Of a stretch of DNA of 34,543 nucleotides, positions 24,445 to 33,102 are shown in pieces (position 1 is the stretch's first letter; each line of letters begins with the position of its first letter). The stretch spans positions 1 through 34,543 of the forward strand of contig JAKFUT010000177.1 of assembly GCA_021732565.1 (NCBI GenBank). Direction: 5' to 3'. The position numbers were made by a program, and so were the translations under genes. The stretch is from Candidatus Obscuribacterales bacterium. Its GTDB lineage: Bacteria; Cyanobacteriota; Vampirovibrionia; Obscuribacterales; Obscuribacteraceae. Below the pieces are notes generated by a model. It was given only the letters and a program-made list of their open reading frames with translations, made no database searches and was not told the origin of the DNA.

Positions 24445-24463
24445 GCCTGCGCTAAGCGCGGGC
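24445..24463 (-). other. Hairpin behind rplR
   Basis: GCCTGCGC-TAA-GCGCGGGC, an 8-bp stem including one G-U pair, 10 nt after the rplR stop and just before the rpsE start region. It could mask or pace rpsE translation. Confidence 0.4.
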
Positions 24464-24473
24464 AAATACTTAG

Positions 24474-24836
24474 TTAGAAATTGAGCCCTGCTTCGCGTGC
24501 AGCATCTGCTACTGCCGCGACCCGCCCGTGATAGATGTAGCCGCCGCGGTCGAAAACGACATCGGCGATACCCTTCTCTTTCGCGCGTTCAGCGATCAAT
24601 TTACCGACTTCGCGTGCAGCACCGATATCCCATGATTTCTCCAGCTTCACGCTTTCGTCTAATGTGCTGGCCGACACAATGGTGGCAGCCTCAACATCGT
24701 TTACTATTTGAGCATAAATGTGCTTGTTGGAGCGAAAGACACACAAGCGCGGACGCTCGGCCGTGCCGGTGATGCGTCTGCGGATGCGCATGTGCCGCCC
24801 CCGCCTCGCTTCGTTTTTGTCTTGCTTCTTGATCAT
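24474..24836 (-). CDS. rplR: Ribosomal protein L18
   Basis: 120 residues. [31 protein letters not shown] and [26 protein letters not shown] are typical. L18 carries 5S rRNA onto the 50S subunit with L5. GAGG stands 8-9 nt before the ATG. Confidence 0.98.
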   Translation of the reverse strand: MIKKQDKNEARRGRHMRIRRRITGTAERPRLCVFRSNKHIYAQIVNDVEAATIVSASTLDESVKLEKSWDIGAAREVGKLIAERAKEKGIADVVFDRGGYIYHGRVAAVADAAREAGLNF

Positions 24837-24925
24837 TGATGCATCCTCTAATTATGTGCGCTCGAGATAGTTGCCCCGAGGTTCTACTTGTGCGTTATGC
24901 GCTCCGGCTTCTGGCAATTTTCGCC

Positions 24926-24949
24926 TAACCCGCCTTTTAGCGCGGGTTA
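24926..24949 (-). other. Hairpin behind rplF
   Basis: TAACCCGC (24926-24933), 8-nt loop, GCGGGTTA (24942-24949) starts 4 nt after the rplF stop codon on the minus strand; no U tract. Confidence 0.55.
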
Positions 24950-24953
24950 TGAA

Positions 24954-25502
24954 TTACTTCTTCTTACCGCCCGCGGCCTTACCGGCCTTACGACGAATTA
25001 CTTCATTGCGGTACTTCACGCCCTTGCCTTTGTATACTTCAGGCGGACGACGCGAGCGCACGAACGAAACGAAGTCGCCCAGCAGTTGCTTGTCGGCTCC
25101 CGTTACAGTGAGGGCGACGTTTTTCGTCACCGTTACTGTAAGCCCGTCTGGAATAGGGATTTCCACCGGGTGCGAATAACCTAGTTGCATGATGAGCTTC
25201 TTGCCTTCAACGGCGGCACGATAGCCGACACCGACGATGTCGAGGTCCCTTTGGAAGCCTTTCGTCACGCCATGCACCATATTGGCCACCAACGTGCGAG
25301 TGAGGCCGTGCATTGCGCGAACAAGTCTGTCATCAGAGTTGATGGTGACAATTAAATGGCCGTCTTCCTGTTTTACGGTCAACTCCGGACGAACCTTTAC
25401 TTTAAGGTCGTCCTTTGGACCTTTGACCCTGACTTCCTCACCGGTGATGGTGACTTTTACATCAGGGGGCACGGGAATCGGTGCTTTACCGATACGAGAC
25501 AT
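24954..25502 (-). CDS. rplF: Ribosomal protein L6
   Basis: 182 residues. MSRIGKAPIPVPPDVKVTITGEEVRVKGPKDDL and the C-terminal RRPPEVYKGKGVKYRNEVIRRKAGKAAGGKKK mark L6, two similar domains near the GTPase-binding side of 50S. AGAGGAG 7 nt before the ATG; 12 nt from rpsH. Confidence 0.98.
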   Translation of the reverse strand: MSRIGKAPIPVPPDVKVTITGEEVRVKGPKDDLKVKVRPELTVKQEDGHLIVTINSDDRLVRAMHGLTRTLVANMVHGVTKGFQRDLDIVGVGYRAAVEGKKLIMQLGYSHPVEIPIPDGLTVTVTKNVALTVTGADKQLLGDFVSFVRSRRPPEVYKGKGVKYRNEVIRRKAGKAAGGKKK

Positions 25503-25514
25503 GACTGGCTCCTC

Positions 25515-25916
25515 TTACCAAACGAATCCGACGATTTCACCGCCGATGTTACTCTTGCGAGCCTGGCGATCGGTCATGAGACCGGTGCTGGTGCTGACGA
25601 TGGCAATGCCTAAACCGCCAAGTACACGGGGTACCTTCTTAGAAGGCCTATAAATACGCAGCCCGGGCTTCGAGAAACGCTTCAGCCCTTGAATGACTTG
25701 TTCGCCGCGCTGGCCGTACTTCAATACGATGCGCATTTTTTGCTCAGGGGTACCAAGTGCTTTGGTCTCAAACGAAGAGATAAATCCTTCGTTTCTGAGC
25801 AGTTCCGCCAGCGCCACTTTCAGTTTCGAAGCGGGCATTTCAACATGGGGTGCATGCACGCGGGTAGCATTTCTTATCCGCGCGAACATGTCGGCAATTG
25901 GATCTGTGACCGGCAT
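25515..25916 (-). CDS. rpsH: Ribosomal protein S8
   Basis: 133 residues. DPIADMFARIRNATRVHAPHVEMPASKLKVALAELL and GLGIAIVSTSTGLMTDRQARKSNIGGEIVGFVW are diagnostic. S8 binds helix 21 of 16S rRNA and in E. coli represses the spc operon. AGGAG 7 nt before the ATG. Confidence 0.98.
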   Translation of the reverse strand: MPVTDPIADMFARIRNATRVHAPHVEMPASKLKVALAELLRNEGFISSFETKALGTPEQKMRIVLKYGQRGEQVIQGLKRFSKPGLRIYRPSKKVPRVLGGLGIAIVSTSTGLMTDRQARKSNIGGEIVGFVW

Positions 25917-25926
25917 CTACTCTCTC

Positions 25927-26133
25927 CTACCAGCTCGACTTGGTTAACCCGGGAATGAGACCCTCATGGGCCATCTTTCGCAAACAACAACGGCACAAAC
26001 CGAAATCTCGGTAATAGCCTCTGGGCCTGCCGCAAATCCGGCAGCGATTGTGCAAGCGCACCACTGGATATTTGCCTTTGGCGGCAAGTACCCGGCGCTT
26101 GTTTTCTTTGTCAATCATGGATGTTTTAGCCAC
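25927..26133 (-). CDS. rpsN: Ribosomal protein S14, zinc-binding type
   Basis: 68 residues, short C+ form. [23 protein letters not shown] supplies the C-x2-C and C-x2-C zinc ligands, and [16 protein letters not shown] is the standard end. S14 joins the 30S head late. The initiator is GTG at 26133 ([13 protein letters not shown]). The zinc type is usual in Firmicutes, Actinobacteria and others, while Cyanobacteria have the long zinc-free form. Confidence 0.97.
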   Translation of the reverse strand: MAKTSMIDKENKRRVLAAKGKYPVVRLHNRCRICGRPRGYYRDFGLCRCCLRKMAHEGLIPGLTKSSW

Positions 26134-26198
26134 GACTTTTTCTATCTCCCTTTAAGTCTAATCGCTCCCCTGCGGCTTCTTCGTCGCATCGGCGCTCA

Positions 26199-26738
26199 CT
26201 ATATTTTTTTGAAAGGCATGCCCAGGCTCGCCAGCAGTGCTCTGGCCTCCTGGTCGGTGCGCGCCGTCGTTACGATTGAGATATCCATTCCGCGGACAGC
26301 ATCTACTTGTTCGTAGTTGATTTCCGGGAAAATCAGTTGTTCTTTTACGCCTAGAGAAAAATTCCCTCGACCATCAAAAGATTTGTTGGACAATCCGCGA
26401 AAGTCGCGAATACGAGGAAGAGCAACGTTTATCAACTTCGAGAGAAAATCCCACATGCGAGCGCCGCGCAGCGTGACCGATGCGCCAACCGGCATGCCCT
26501 TTCTCACTTTGAAGGTAGCAATAGACTTACGGGCACGGTTGACTACGGGCTTTTGACCAGTGATTGCCAACAGGTCTTTTACTCCGCCATCAATCGCTTT
26601 CGCGCTGGCCGCTGCTTCTCCAATCCCCATATTTATAACAACCTTTTCCAGGCGGGGCACCTGAAGATCGTTGCTGTAATCGAACTGCTTTCGCAGTGCA
26701 GCGACGATTTCGTTCCGGTACTTCTCTCTCAGTTTCAT
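26199..26738 (-). CDS. rplE: Ribosomal protein L5
   Basis: 179 residues, full length. [56 protein letters not shown] and the ending [28 protein letters not shown] fit L5, which binds 5S rRNA and P-site tRNA. GGAG lies about 8 nt before the ATG. Confidence 0.98.
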   Translation of the reverse strand: MKLREKYRNEIVAALRKQFDYSNDLQVPRLEKVVINMGIGEAAASAKAIDGGVKDLLAITGQKPVVNRARKSIATFKVRKGMPVGASVTLRGARMWDFLSKLINVALPRIRDFRGLSNKSFDGRGNFSLGVKEQLIFPEINYEQVDAVRGMDISIVTTARTDQEARALLASLGMPFKKI

Positions 26739-26759
26739 CTCTTTGCTCCGAGTTTCGTG

Positions 26760-26781
26760 TGAGACGGTCTTTGTCGTCTCA
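26760..26781 (-). other. Hairpin in the rplX-rplE spacer
   Basis: TGAGACG (26760-26766), 8-nt loop, CGTCTCA (26775-26781), 22 nt ahead of the rplE start and about 45 nt past the rplX stop. Confidence 0.4.
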
Positions 26782-26826
26782 ATTCTTGTAATGCGTGGTG
26801 CGTTGTCGCTTTCATCGAGCCTTCAA

Positions 26827-27282
26827 TCAGCTCAACTCTTTTCGCTTGCTCGAGCGCAAAGGGCGCTTCTGCTGCGGATCCCACAACATGACTTTGCAGG
26901 CATGCATCGCGGCTTCCTTGCGTACCACTCCGCCCTGGCCCTGAGTCTTCTTCTGGTTGAGGAAGTGGCACGCCATGTTGACGCCTTCGATAATGACTTT
27001 ACCTTCGGAGGGCATTACTTTAATGACCTTACCGATGGTGCCGCGGAAGGCATTGCGCAGCTGCAATTTTTGCGTGTCTTCCGGCAAACGTTTTTTGTCT
27101 TCTTTACGAGGACCGGTGATCAGAACCACCATATCGCCACGCTTCACGTGGATCTTCGGGCGAAGATTTGAAGCACCCTTTTTGACCAGGGCTTCGGATA
27201 CGACTACAACTCCGCCGTCTTTGTATTTAGCAGATGCATGAGCCTTTCGGAAGCGAACCTGTTGTGTAGCCTTCTGTTGCAT
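26827..27282 (-). CDS. rplX: Ribosomal protein L24 with extended N-terminus
   Basis: 151 residues against about 105 in most bacteria. The KOW core begins at about 43 (KIHVKRGDMVVLITGPRKEDKK) and runs through GKVIKVMPSEGKVIIEGVNM. Before it are about 42 residues (QQKATQQVRFRKAHASAKYKDGG) not usual for L24. The ATG has GGAGG 10 nt upstream, so the long form is real unless an internal start is used. L24 starts 50S assembly and lines the tunnel exit. Confidence 0.95.
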   Translation of the reverse strand: MQQKATQQVRFRKAHASAKYKDGGVVVVSEALVKKGASNLRPKIHVKRGDMVVLITGPRKEDKKRLPEDTQKLQLRNAFRGTIGKVIKVMPSEGKVIIEGVNMACHFLNQKKTQGQGGVVRKEAAMHACKVMLWDPQQKRPLRSSKRKELS

Positions 27283-27284
27283 GA

Positions 27285-27653
27285 CTAGATGACCTCCGGC
27301 GCGAGCGACATGATTTTCCCGAAATTCTTGTCACGCAGTTCGCGAGCGATTGGTCCGAATACACGGCTCCCCTTCGGGTTGTTATCTTTTTGAATAATGA
27401 CGGCGGCATTGTCATCGAATCTGATCGTGGTGCCGTCCGGGCGGCGTACGCTGGTGCGCACTCGCACGATCACTGCTTTCACTACTTCCGACTTCTTCAC
27501 CGGCATGTTGGGCAGAGCGTCTTTCACTACGGCTACTATCACGTCGCCCAGGGATGCGTAACGGCGGCCCGATGCTCCTAATACGCGAATACACAGTAGC
27601 TCACGGGCGCCGGTGTTATCAGCGACGCTCAGTCTAGTCTCCTGCTGAATCAT
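27285..27653 (-). CDS. rplN: Ribosomal protein L14
   Basis: 122 residues. [26 protein letters not shown] opening and the [29 protein letters not shown] end are conserved. L14 makes a bridge to 16S rRNA. Its ATG overlaps the rpsQ TGA by four bases (ATGA, 27650-27653), so translation is coupled. Confidence 0.98.
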   Translation of the reverse strand: MIQQETRLSVADNTGARELLCIRVLGASGRRYASLGDVIVAVVKDALPNMPVKKSEVVKAVIVRVRTSVRRPDGTTIRFDDNAAVIIQKDNNPKGSRVFGPIARELRDKNFGKIMSLAPEVI

Positions 27654-27916
27654 TGCCCCTGCTCCTTGGCGTTATGGTCGGCGCCGATCACGCCAATTAC
27701 CTGAAAATGTTTGTCTTTGGACAGCGGGCGGCACTCTTGAATGCGTACACGATCGCCGACTTTGCATTTGCCTTCTTCGTCGTGTGCTTTGAATTTACGA
27801 GTGCGTACCGTCTGCTTTTCGTATTTGCGGTGGTTGATATAGTTTTCCACGGCTACTACGACGGTTTTCTGCATCTTGTCGGAGACGACCTTCCCGACTA
27901 GTTCTTTCCTGGGCAT
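27650..27916 (-). CDS. rpsQ: Ribosomal protein S17
   Basis: 88 residues. [52 protein letters not shown] marks S17, a primary 16S-binding OB-fold protein. The start is 8 nt after the rpmC stop; the last codons overlap rplN. Confidence 0.98.
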   Translation of the reverse strand: MPRKELVGKVVSDKMQKTVVVAVENYINHRKYEKQTVRTRKFKAHDEEGKCKVGDRVRIQECRPLSKDKHFQVIGVIGADHNAKEQGQ

Positions 27917-27924
27917 TTCTCTAA

Positions 27925-28125
27925 TTACCTCTTCACACCAAGTTGCTTTTCCGTCTGAATCGTCAGCAGCCTGGCAAGACGCTTGCGAGCCTTACGAATA
28001 TTTGCGGGACTTTCCAGTTTTCGCGCTGCTAGCTGAAAACGCAAGTCGACAATTTCGCGGCGTGCTTTTGCAATTTCCGAGGTGATGTCCTCGGTGGAAC
28101 CTTCGCGCATTTCTTTTAGTTTCAT
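27925..28125 (-). CDS. rpmC: Ribosomal protein L29
   Basis: 66 residues, two long helices: [57 protein letters not shown]29 sits at the tunnel exit where trigger factor and signal recognition particle dock. GGAGG ends 7 nt before the ATG, overlapping the rplP stop region. Confidence 0.98.
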   Translation of the reverse strand: MKLKEMREGSTEDITSEIAKARREIVDLRFQLAARKLESPANIRKARKRLARLLTIQTEKQLGVKR

Positions 28126-28127
28126 GA

Positions 28128-28544
28128 CTAGCCTCCCGGATTCCGCTCGATGATGCGGCAGAGAATGGGCAATTTTTGTGCAGCGATTTCCATGGCCGCC
28201 TTCGCTTGCTTGTGCTCTACGCCGGCGATTTCAAAAAGAATTCGACCCGGCTTCACCACGGCTACCCAGAACTCGGGGTTTCCTTTTCCGGAACCCATAC
28301 GGGTTTCGGCCGGTTTCTTCGTTGCCGATTTGTCCGGGAACACTCGTATCCACATTTGCCCGCCTCGACGAACGCTTCGGCTCATCGCTTTACGAGCAGC
28401 TTCAATTTGCCGGCTCGTAACCCAGGCGGGCTCGAGTGCTTGCAAGCCGAGCTCGCCGAAATCGAGCTCCGCACCGCGGGTCTCCGTGCCGGTCATCCGG
28501 CCGCGGTGATGCTTGCGGAATTTAGTACGTTTTGGCATCAACAT
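28128..28544 (-). CDS. rplP: Ribosomal protein L16
   Basis: 138 residues. [17 protein letters not shown] opening, [33 protein letters not shown] core. L16 places the A-site tRNA elbow. The first ATG (28544) has AGGGG 9 nt upstream; a second ATG two codons later is the conserved start in other species, so either is possible. Confidence 0.97.
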   Translation of the reverse strand: MLMPKRTKFRKHHRGRMTGTETRGAELDFGELGLQALEPAWVTSRQIEAARKAMSRSVRRGGQMWIRVFPDKSATKKPAETRMGSGKGNPEFWVAVVKPGRILFEIAGVEHKQAKAAMEIAAQKLPILCRIIERNPGG

Positions 28545-28550
28545 GGCAAT

Positions 28551-29411
28551 TTACCCCTGCTTCTTCGGTCTGCGACCGCTTCTATCGCCACCACCGCCGC
28601 CGCCGGGACGGTCACCACCGCCACCACCGGGTCCGCGGTCACCACCGCCGCCACCACCGCGATCACCACCACCGCCACCACGATCACCGCCACGGTCGCC
28701 ACGATCGCGACGACCACGTCCTTCACCTTCCGGACGTTCGCCCGGAGCCTTGGTGTTGGGTGGTGACCATTGTCCGCGCGAAAGTTCGCCACGGAATACC
28801 CATACCTTAATACCGATCAGTCCCATGGTCGTATGCGCTTCGGTGAAACCGTAGTCAACGTCTGCCCGTAATGTCTGCAGCGGAATTCGTCCTTCTTTAG
28901 ACCATTCGCTACGCGCAATTTCGGCGCCCCCCAGGCGTCCTGAAACCATAATCTTTACGCCCACCGCTCCGGAGCGCATGCAACGTTGCATGGCCTGTTT
29001 CATCGCGCGGCGAAAAGCGACACGTTTTTCCAATTGCTGCGCAATAGATTCGGCCACCAGTTGCGCTTCTAGATCAACTCGATTGATTTCGAGAATGTTG
29101 ATCTTCACTTCAAGTCCTGTGCGGTTGAGCAAGCCCTTCACCTTCTGGTGCAGGTTCTCGATTCCTTGTCCGCCTTTACCGACGACCACACCGGGACGTG
29201 CCGTGAATATATCGATTTGAATCTGCTCTGCTTTGCGGCTGATTTCCATTTTTGAAACGCCGGCATTCTGCAGTTCCTTCTTCAGGAAAATCCGCAGGCG
29301 GTGATCTTCTTCAATGAGCGCCGGAGTGTCTTTCGTGTTGACAATCCAGTTCGACGACCACCCCTGGTGAATGCCGATTCTGAAGCCGCGTGGATGTACT
29401 TTCTGACCCAA
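28551..29411 (-). CDS. rpsC: Ribosomal protein S3 with Gly/Arg/Asp-rich tail
   Basis: 286 residues against about 210-240 usual. [17 protein letters not shown] opening, KH domain with GKGG (78-81), then the S3 C-terminal domain through [26 protein letters not shown]. Residues 224-286 form a low-complexity tail of Gly, Arg and Asp (repeating G4-6-D-R units), like an RGG box. S3 lies at the mRNA entry and helps unwind mRNA. The initiator is TTG at 29411 with AAGGAG 8 nt upstream. Repeat-rich DNA makes tail length prone to change. Confidence 0.96.
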   Translation of the reverse strand: MGQKVHPRGFRIGIHQGWSSNWIVNTKDTPALIEEDHRLRIFLKKELQNAGVSKMEISRKAEQIQIDIFTARPGVVVGKGGQGIENLHQKVKGLLNRTGLEVKINILEINRVDLEAQLVAESIAQQLEKRVAFRRAMKQAMQRCMRSGAVGVKIMVSGRLGGAEIARSEWSKEGRIPLQTLRADVDYGFTEAHTTMGLIGIKVWVFRGELSRGQWSPPNTKAPGERPEGEGRGRRDRGDRGGDRGGGGGDRGGGGGGDRGPGGGGGDRPGGGGGGDRSGRRPKKQG

Positions 29412-29436
29412 GATGCTTGCTCCTTTTACTTACTGC

Positions 29437-29787
29437 TTACTGCAGATCATCCAGTTCGATAGTGATATGCGTTATGCGCTTCTTGATCGGAAATGCGCGC
29501 CCGCGGGCATGCGGTTGAATGCGTCGCAGGGTTGGCCCCTGGTCGGCGTAGATTTTCGATACACGAAACTGCTGTGCTTCTTCTTCCGTACACGGAGTGA
29601 CCGGATGATTGATGAGGTTGTGAATAGCGGAGTGCAGTACCTTCTTCACTTCTCGGGCCGCGGCGTGGGGCAGGAATGTAAGCGTGGTGTACGCTTCGGC
29701 GACGGTTTTACCGCGCACGACATTCATAATGCGCCGAACTTTCAGGGGCGACATCCGTATCCATTTAGCTTGTGCTCTGGTATGCAT
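29437..29787 (-). CDS. rplV: Ribosomal protein L22
   Basis: 116 residues. AKWIRMSPLKVRRIMNVVRGKTVAEAYTTL and the hairpin segment QGPTLRRIQPHARGRAFPIKKRITHITIEL are typical; the hairpin lines the 50S exit tunnel. Follows rpsS by 8 nt. Confidence 0.98.
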   Translation of the reverse strand: MHTRAQAKWIRMSPLKVRRIMNVVRGKTVAEAYTTLTFLPHAAAREVKKVLHSAIHNLINHPVTPCTEEEAQQFRVSKIYADQGPTLRRIQPHARGRAFPIKKRITHITIELDDLQ

Positions 29788-29795
29788 GACTCCCT

Positions 29796-30077
29796 TTAGC
29801 CTCTCTTTGCTGTTTTCTCGGTGCCGGCGTGACCCTTAAAGAGTCGAGTTGGAGCAAATTCTCCCAGCCTGTGGCCGATCATTTGTTCGGTTATGTAGAC
29901 CGGAACGTGCTTGCGGCCGTTGTAGATAGCGATGGTGTGCCCGATCATCTCCGGCACGATCATCGATGCTCTTGCCCAGCACTTCACGACCTTCTTTTCG
30001 CTCTTGCGATTCATCTCCTCAATTCGCTTGGCGAGTGAGGGATGTACGTATGGTCCTTTTTTAAGAGAACGAGACAC
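29796..30077 (-). CDS. rpsS: Ribosomal protein S19
   Basis: 93 residues. [22 protein letters not shown] opening and [20 protein letters not shown] close match S19, a 30S head protein paired with S13. The start is GTG at 30077 with AGGAG upstream. Confidence 0.98.
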   Translation of the reverse strand: MSRSLKKGPYVHPSLAKRIEEMNRKSEKKVVKCWARASMIVPEMIGHTIAIYNGRKHVPVYITEQMIGHRLGEFAPTRLFKGHAGTEKTAKRG

Positions 30078-30099
30078 GTCGGTGCACTCCTTGTACTAC

Positions 30100-30933
30100 T
30101 TACTTCTTGGGACGGCGCTTGACGATGAACTTTGTGGTTATTTTGTGCCGGCCTCGGCGGGTCTTGTAACCCATTGCCGGCTTGCCCCATGGAGTCTGAG
30201 GTTTACCGCCGATCGGAGACTTGCCTTCGCCACCACCGTGCGGGTGATCAACGGCGTTCATCACCACACCGCGGTTGGTCGGTTTGATGCCCAACCATCG
30301 TGAGCGTCCCGCTTTACCAAGGCTGATATTCTTCGCATCAGGATTGCTCAATTGTCCAATGCTGGCCATGCATTCAATATGAATCATGCGCATTTCGCCG
30401 GAAGGAAGGCGCAATGTAGCGTATTTTCCTTCTTTGGCGAGCAATTGAATTTGCACTCCGGCGGCACGTCCGATCTGTCCACCGCGACCGATGGTCATTT
30501 CGACATTGTGTAGAACCGTACCTAGCGGTATGTTGCGCAGCGGCAGTGCGTTGCCGTCGCGAATTTCGGCTTGGGGTCCGGACATGAGCTTATCGCCGAC
30601 TTTCAGCGTTGCCGGTGCGAGAATATAGCGCTTTTCACCGTCGGTGTATTGTACGAGCGCGATACGGGCATTGCGATTGGGATCGTATTCAATACTCTTC
30701 ACCACATGCGGCATGCCGAATTTATCGCGCTTGAAGTCGATAATTCGATACTGTCGCTTGTGCCCGCCGCCCTTATGACGAACGGTTAATCGACCCTGGT
30801 TGTTGCGGCCGCCATGCCTCTTCAAGGTTATAACAAGGCTCTTCTCCGGCTCGGTTTTGGTTATGTCCGAGAAGTCCGCCATGGTCATTTGCCGGCGGGC
30901 CGGAGATGTAGGATTCACCTTACGTATAGGCAT
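30100..30933 (-). CDS. rplB: Ribosomal protein L2
   Basis: 277 residues, full length. [24 protein letters not shown] opening, and the C-terminal [38 protein letters not shown] with the conserved histidine loop near the peptidyl-transferase centre. One of the earliest and most conserved 50S proteins. Confidence 0.99.
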   Translation of the reverse strand: MPIRKVNPTSPARRQMTMADFSDITKTEPEKSLVITLKRHGGRNNQGRLTVRHKGGGHKRQYRIIDFKRDKFGMPHVVKSIEYDPNRNARIALVQYTDGEKRYILAPATLKVGDKLMSGPQAEIRDGNALPLRNIPLGTVLHNVEMTIGRGGQIGRAAGVQIQLLAKEGKYATLRLPSGEMRMIHIECMASIGQLSNPDAKNISLGKAGRSRWLGIKPTNRGVVMNAVDHPHGGGEGKSPIGGKPQTPWGKPAMGYKTRRGRHKITTKFIVKRRPKK

Positions 30934-31000
30934 TAGTCTTTTCCTTCTTGTGTTATCTGCCTATCTAGAAGCGCCGCGGCTCGTCCGGCCTCTGCGCTCT

Positions 31001-31024
31001 CCTTGAGACAACGGCGTCTCAAGG
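31001..31024 (-). other. Hairpin in the rplW-rplB spacer
   Basis: CCTTGAGAC-AACGGC-GTCTCAAGG, a 9-bp perfect stem starting 12 nt after the rplW stop. No U tract on either side. Confidence 0.55.
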
Positions 31025-31035
31025 GATCGTGTTCA

Positions 31036-31344
31036 TCAAGCGCTAAATATTTCTAGCGGGTCGCCTGTGATAGTCACGATTGCTTTCTTGCTGTCGCGGG
31101 GGAAACGTCCGTGTCTTTTGGACCGGCGGAACCTGCCACGAATGGCGCTGGTATTGACTCTTACCACCGAGTTTTTATTCTTGGGGTAAAGGTCTTTCAA
31201 TAATTGTTCAATTGCTTGCCCAATTTCAATTTTGTTCGCGTCGGTGGCGACTTCGAACGTATATTGCTGGAGTGTATTTGCCAGGGCAACGGATTTCTCG
31301 TTGACAATGGGGCGGAGAATTACTTCTGATTGACGTCTATTCAT
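31036..31344 (-). CDS. rplW: Ribosomal protein L23
   Basis: 102 residues. EVILRPIVNEKSVALANTLQQYTFEVATDANKIEIGQAIEQL is the L23 core; KNSVVRVNTSAIRGRFRRSKRHGRFPRDSKKAIVTI covers the rRNA-binding loop. L23 docks trigger factor at the tunnel exit. Ends 21 nt before rplB's spacer hairpin region and follows rplD by 21 nt. Confidence 0.97.
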   Translation of the reverse strand: MNRRQSEVILRPIVNEKSVALANTLQQYTFEVATDANKIEIGQAIEQLLKDLYPKNKNSVVRVNTSAIRGRFRRSKRHGRFPRDSKKAIVTITGDPLEIFSA

Positions 31345-31365
31345 TGGTATGGCGCTCCGGATCCT

Positions 31366-32208
31366 TTAACCCTTGCCGGCAGCTTTTTTCTTGCTCGCCG
31401 GCTTGGTCTTTGTTTCTTTTGATTTTGCCTCAGTCTTCCTCAAAGCCCTAGCTTCGGTCTTCTTAGACTTGGTCTTTGGCTGTGCTTTAGACTCGCTGTC
31501 AGGTTCGGACTCGGTCTCGGATTTTGCAGTCTCGGATTTTGCAGAATCAAAGCGCTGCTCGAGGTTATCGATTACGCCCGCGGTGGTCAAAATGTTGTCG
31601 CACCAGGCTAAATCGCGAATGTTCAAGTTTGTGTGATCCACCACGACAATAAAAGGAATATTGCGTGCGGCGCGCTCAATTTGCAGTGCTCCTTCTTGCT
31701 TGCGATCAAGTACCAGGAGCAGACGCTTGTCAGTTAAGGTGAGGTCTTTTAGAGCCGCCGCGAACCATTTTGTTTTTGGTTGCTCGACCTTCTCTTCTTC
31801 TTTTTCCGGATTTTTGAAAAGTGAATCGAACCTGTCAACCACGACAATGTCTGCTGCGCGAGCGGATAGCGCTGAGCGCAACGCCAGTTGTCTGGCCTTC
31901 TTGTTCATCGATTTTGAGTAATCGCGGGGCTTTGGTCCAAAGATGACACCACCACCGGCCCACAAAGGTGAGCGGATCGAACCCGCACGTGCTCTACCCG
32001 TGCCTTTCTGGCGCCACGGTTTGCGTCCACCGCCACGCACTTCCGCGCGGGTTTTGGTGTTGGCTGAACCGGAGCGGCCGTTGGCCATCTGGCGAACCAG
32101 CGCCTGGTGCACTACGTCCATGTTGGGTTCAATGCCGAAGACCGAGGCAGCAAGCTCTCTTTCTCCAACTTGGTTACCCTTCAAATCTTTTACAAGAACG
32201 GAAGTCAT
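31366..32208 (-). CDS. rplD: Ribosomal protein L4 with Lys/Glu/Ser-rich tail
   Basis: 280 residues from the ATG at 32208, which has GAGG 7-8 nt upstream and directly follows the rplC stop; an ATG at 32226 would overlap rplC. The core (TKTRAEVRGGGRKPWRQKGTGRARAGSIRSPLW and the Rossmann-like end) spans about 1-222. The last 58 residues are a charged low-complexity tail (SETESEPDSESKAQ, then Lys-rich) absent in most bacteria. L4 reaches the tunnel constriction and in E. coli represses its operon. Confidence 0.95.
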   Translation of the reverse strand: MTSVLVKDLKGNQVGERELAASVFGIEPNMDVVHQALVRQMANGRSGSANTKTRAEVRGGGRKPWRQKGTGRARAGSIRSPLWAGGGVIFGPKPRDYSKSMNKKARQLALRSALSARAADIVVVDRFDSLFKNPEKEEEKVEQPKTKWFAAALKDLTLTDKRLLLVLDRKQEGALQIERAARNIPFIVVVDHTNLNIRDLAWCDNILTTAGVIDNLEQRFDSAKSETAKSETESEPDSESKAQPKTKSKKTEARALRKTEAKSKETKTKPASKKKAAGKG

Positions 32209-32218
32209 CTCTAATACC

Positions 32219-32866
32219 TCAGCCATTCCACTTAGTTATTGAGGGCGAAACGAGAACCGTACCGCCATCGCAGCCCGGTATCGCTCCCCTGACGAGAATC
32301 AGGCGCTTTTCGGGATCTACTTGTACAACTGTGAGTTTGCGTACCGTTGCCACTACATTGCCCATCTGTCCAGGCATGTGTATGCCTTTGAAGACGCGTC
32401 CGGGGGTGGTTCCGGGACCGATCGAACCCATGCTTCTGTGGAATTTGGAGCCGTGGGCCATAGGTCCGCGGCCGGCGTTGTAGCGCTTAATCGTTCCCTG
32501 AAAGCCTTTGCCGATGGTCTTTCCTTGCACGTCGACGAGCATGCCGGGCTTGAATAGCTCGTCTGCCTTCAGCGGCTCACCGACGGTGTAGGCCTTGGTG
32601 TCGTCAACGCGAAATTCTTTCAACGGTCTGAGCATCGGCAATTCTCGTTTGGTGAGCACGCCTCGCTCGGGCTTGTTGAGCCGCTTTTCTTTGACGACAA
32701 AACCGCCAATTTGAACGGCGGTGTAGCCGTTGTTTTCTTTAGTTCGAGTCTCTGTGACGATATTCTCGCCGAGTTGCACGACAGTGACGGGCACGGCTTG
32801 ACCGTCCGCATCAAAGATCTGCGTCATGCCTACTTTCTTTCCCAACATTCCCGGAGTGTTTTTCAT
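32219..32866 (-). CDS. rplC: Ribosomal protein L3
   Basis: 215 residues from the ATG at 32866, which has AGAGGC 4-5 nt upstream; the frame is open 11 codons further and a second ATG lies at 32848. GMLGKKVGMTQIFDADGQAVPVTVVQLGEN opening, and HGSKFHRSMGSIGPGTTPGRVFKGIHMPGQMGN holds the conserved loop methylated in E. coli. L3 binds the sarcin-ricin region and helps begin 50S assembly. Confidence 0.97.
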   Translation of the reverse strand: MKNTPGMLGKKVGMTQIFDADGQAVPVTVVQLGENIVTETRTKENNGYTAVQIGGFVVKEKRLNKPERGVLTKRELPMLRPLKEFRVDDTKAYTVGEPLKADELFKPGMLVDVQGKTIGKGFQGTIKRYNAGRGPMAHGSKFHRSMGSIGPGTTPGRVFKGIHMPGQMGNVVATVRKLTVVQVDPEKRLILVRGAIPGCDGGTVLVSPSITKWNG

Positions 32867-33102
32867 TGCCTCTTGACCTTCTAATGGCCGCTTTTGCAAA
32901 TTGGTTTCAGACTTGCGGCTGCTTTGTCCTGGTTGCTCTAGCTGGCTCTAATACGTCGCTCTGTACGCTTGCGTCGTCTGGTCCGTTCGCTCAGTTCGTC
33001 CGTTTGAGCTGTTTATTTACGGTGACGGACTGCTCATTCTCTTCTCTGGCGCTTTTGAGTCTCTAACGCCTTATTCACCTGTCTGGTGCTCGCCAGAGGT
33101 TT
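32867..33102 (-). other. rpsJ-rplC spacer
   Basis: 236 bp without a gene. It contains GTCCGT/ACGGAC (about 32997-33030) and CTCTGGCG (33044-33051) / CGCCAGAG (33091-33098), the second ending 4 nt from the rpsJ stop. Such a wide leader before rplC may hold a regulatory structure, but no known class is recognised. Confidence 0.4.

Noticed and set aside
28513-28854. Plus-strand Pro-rich frame opposite the rpsC tail
   Set aside because: It is the complement of the Gly/Arg codons of S3; no start signal.
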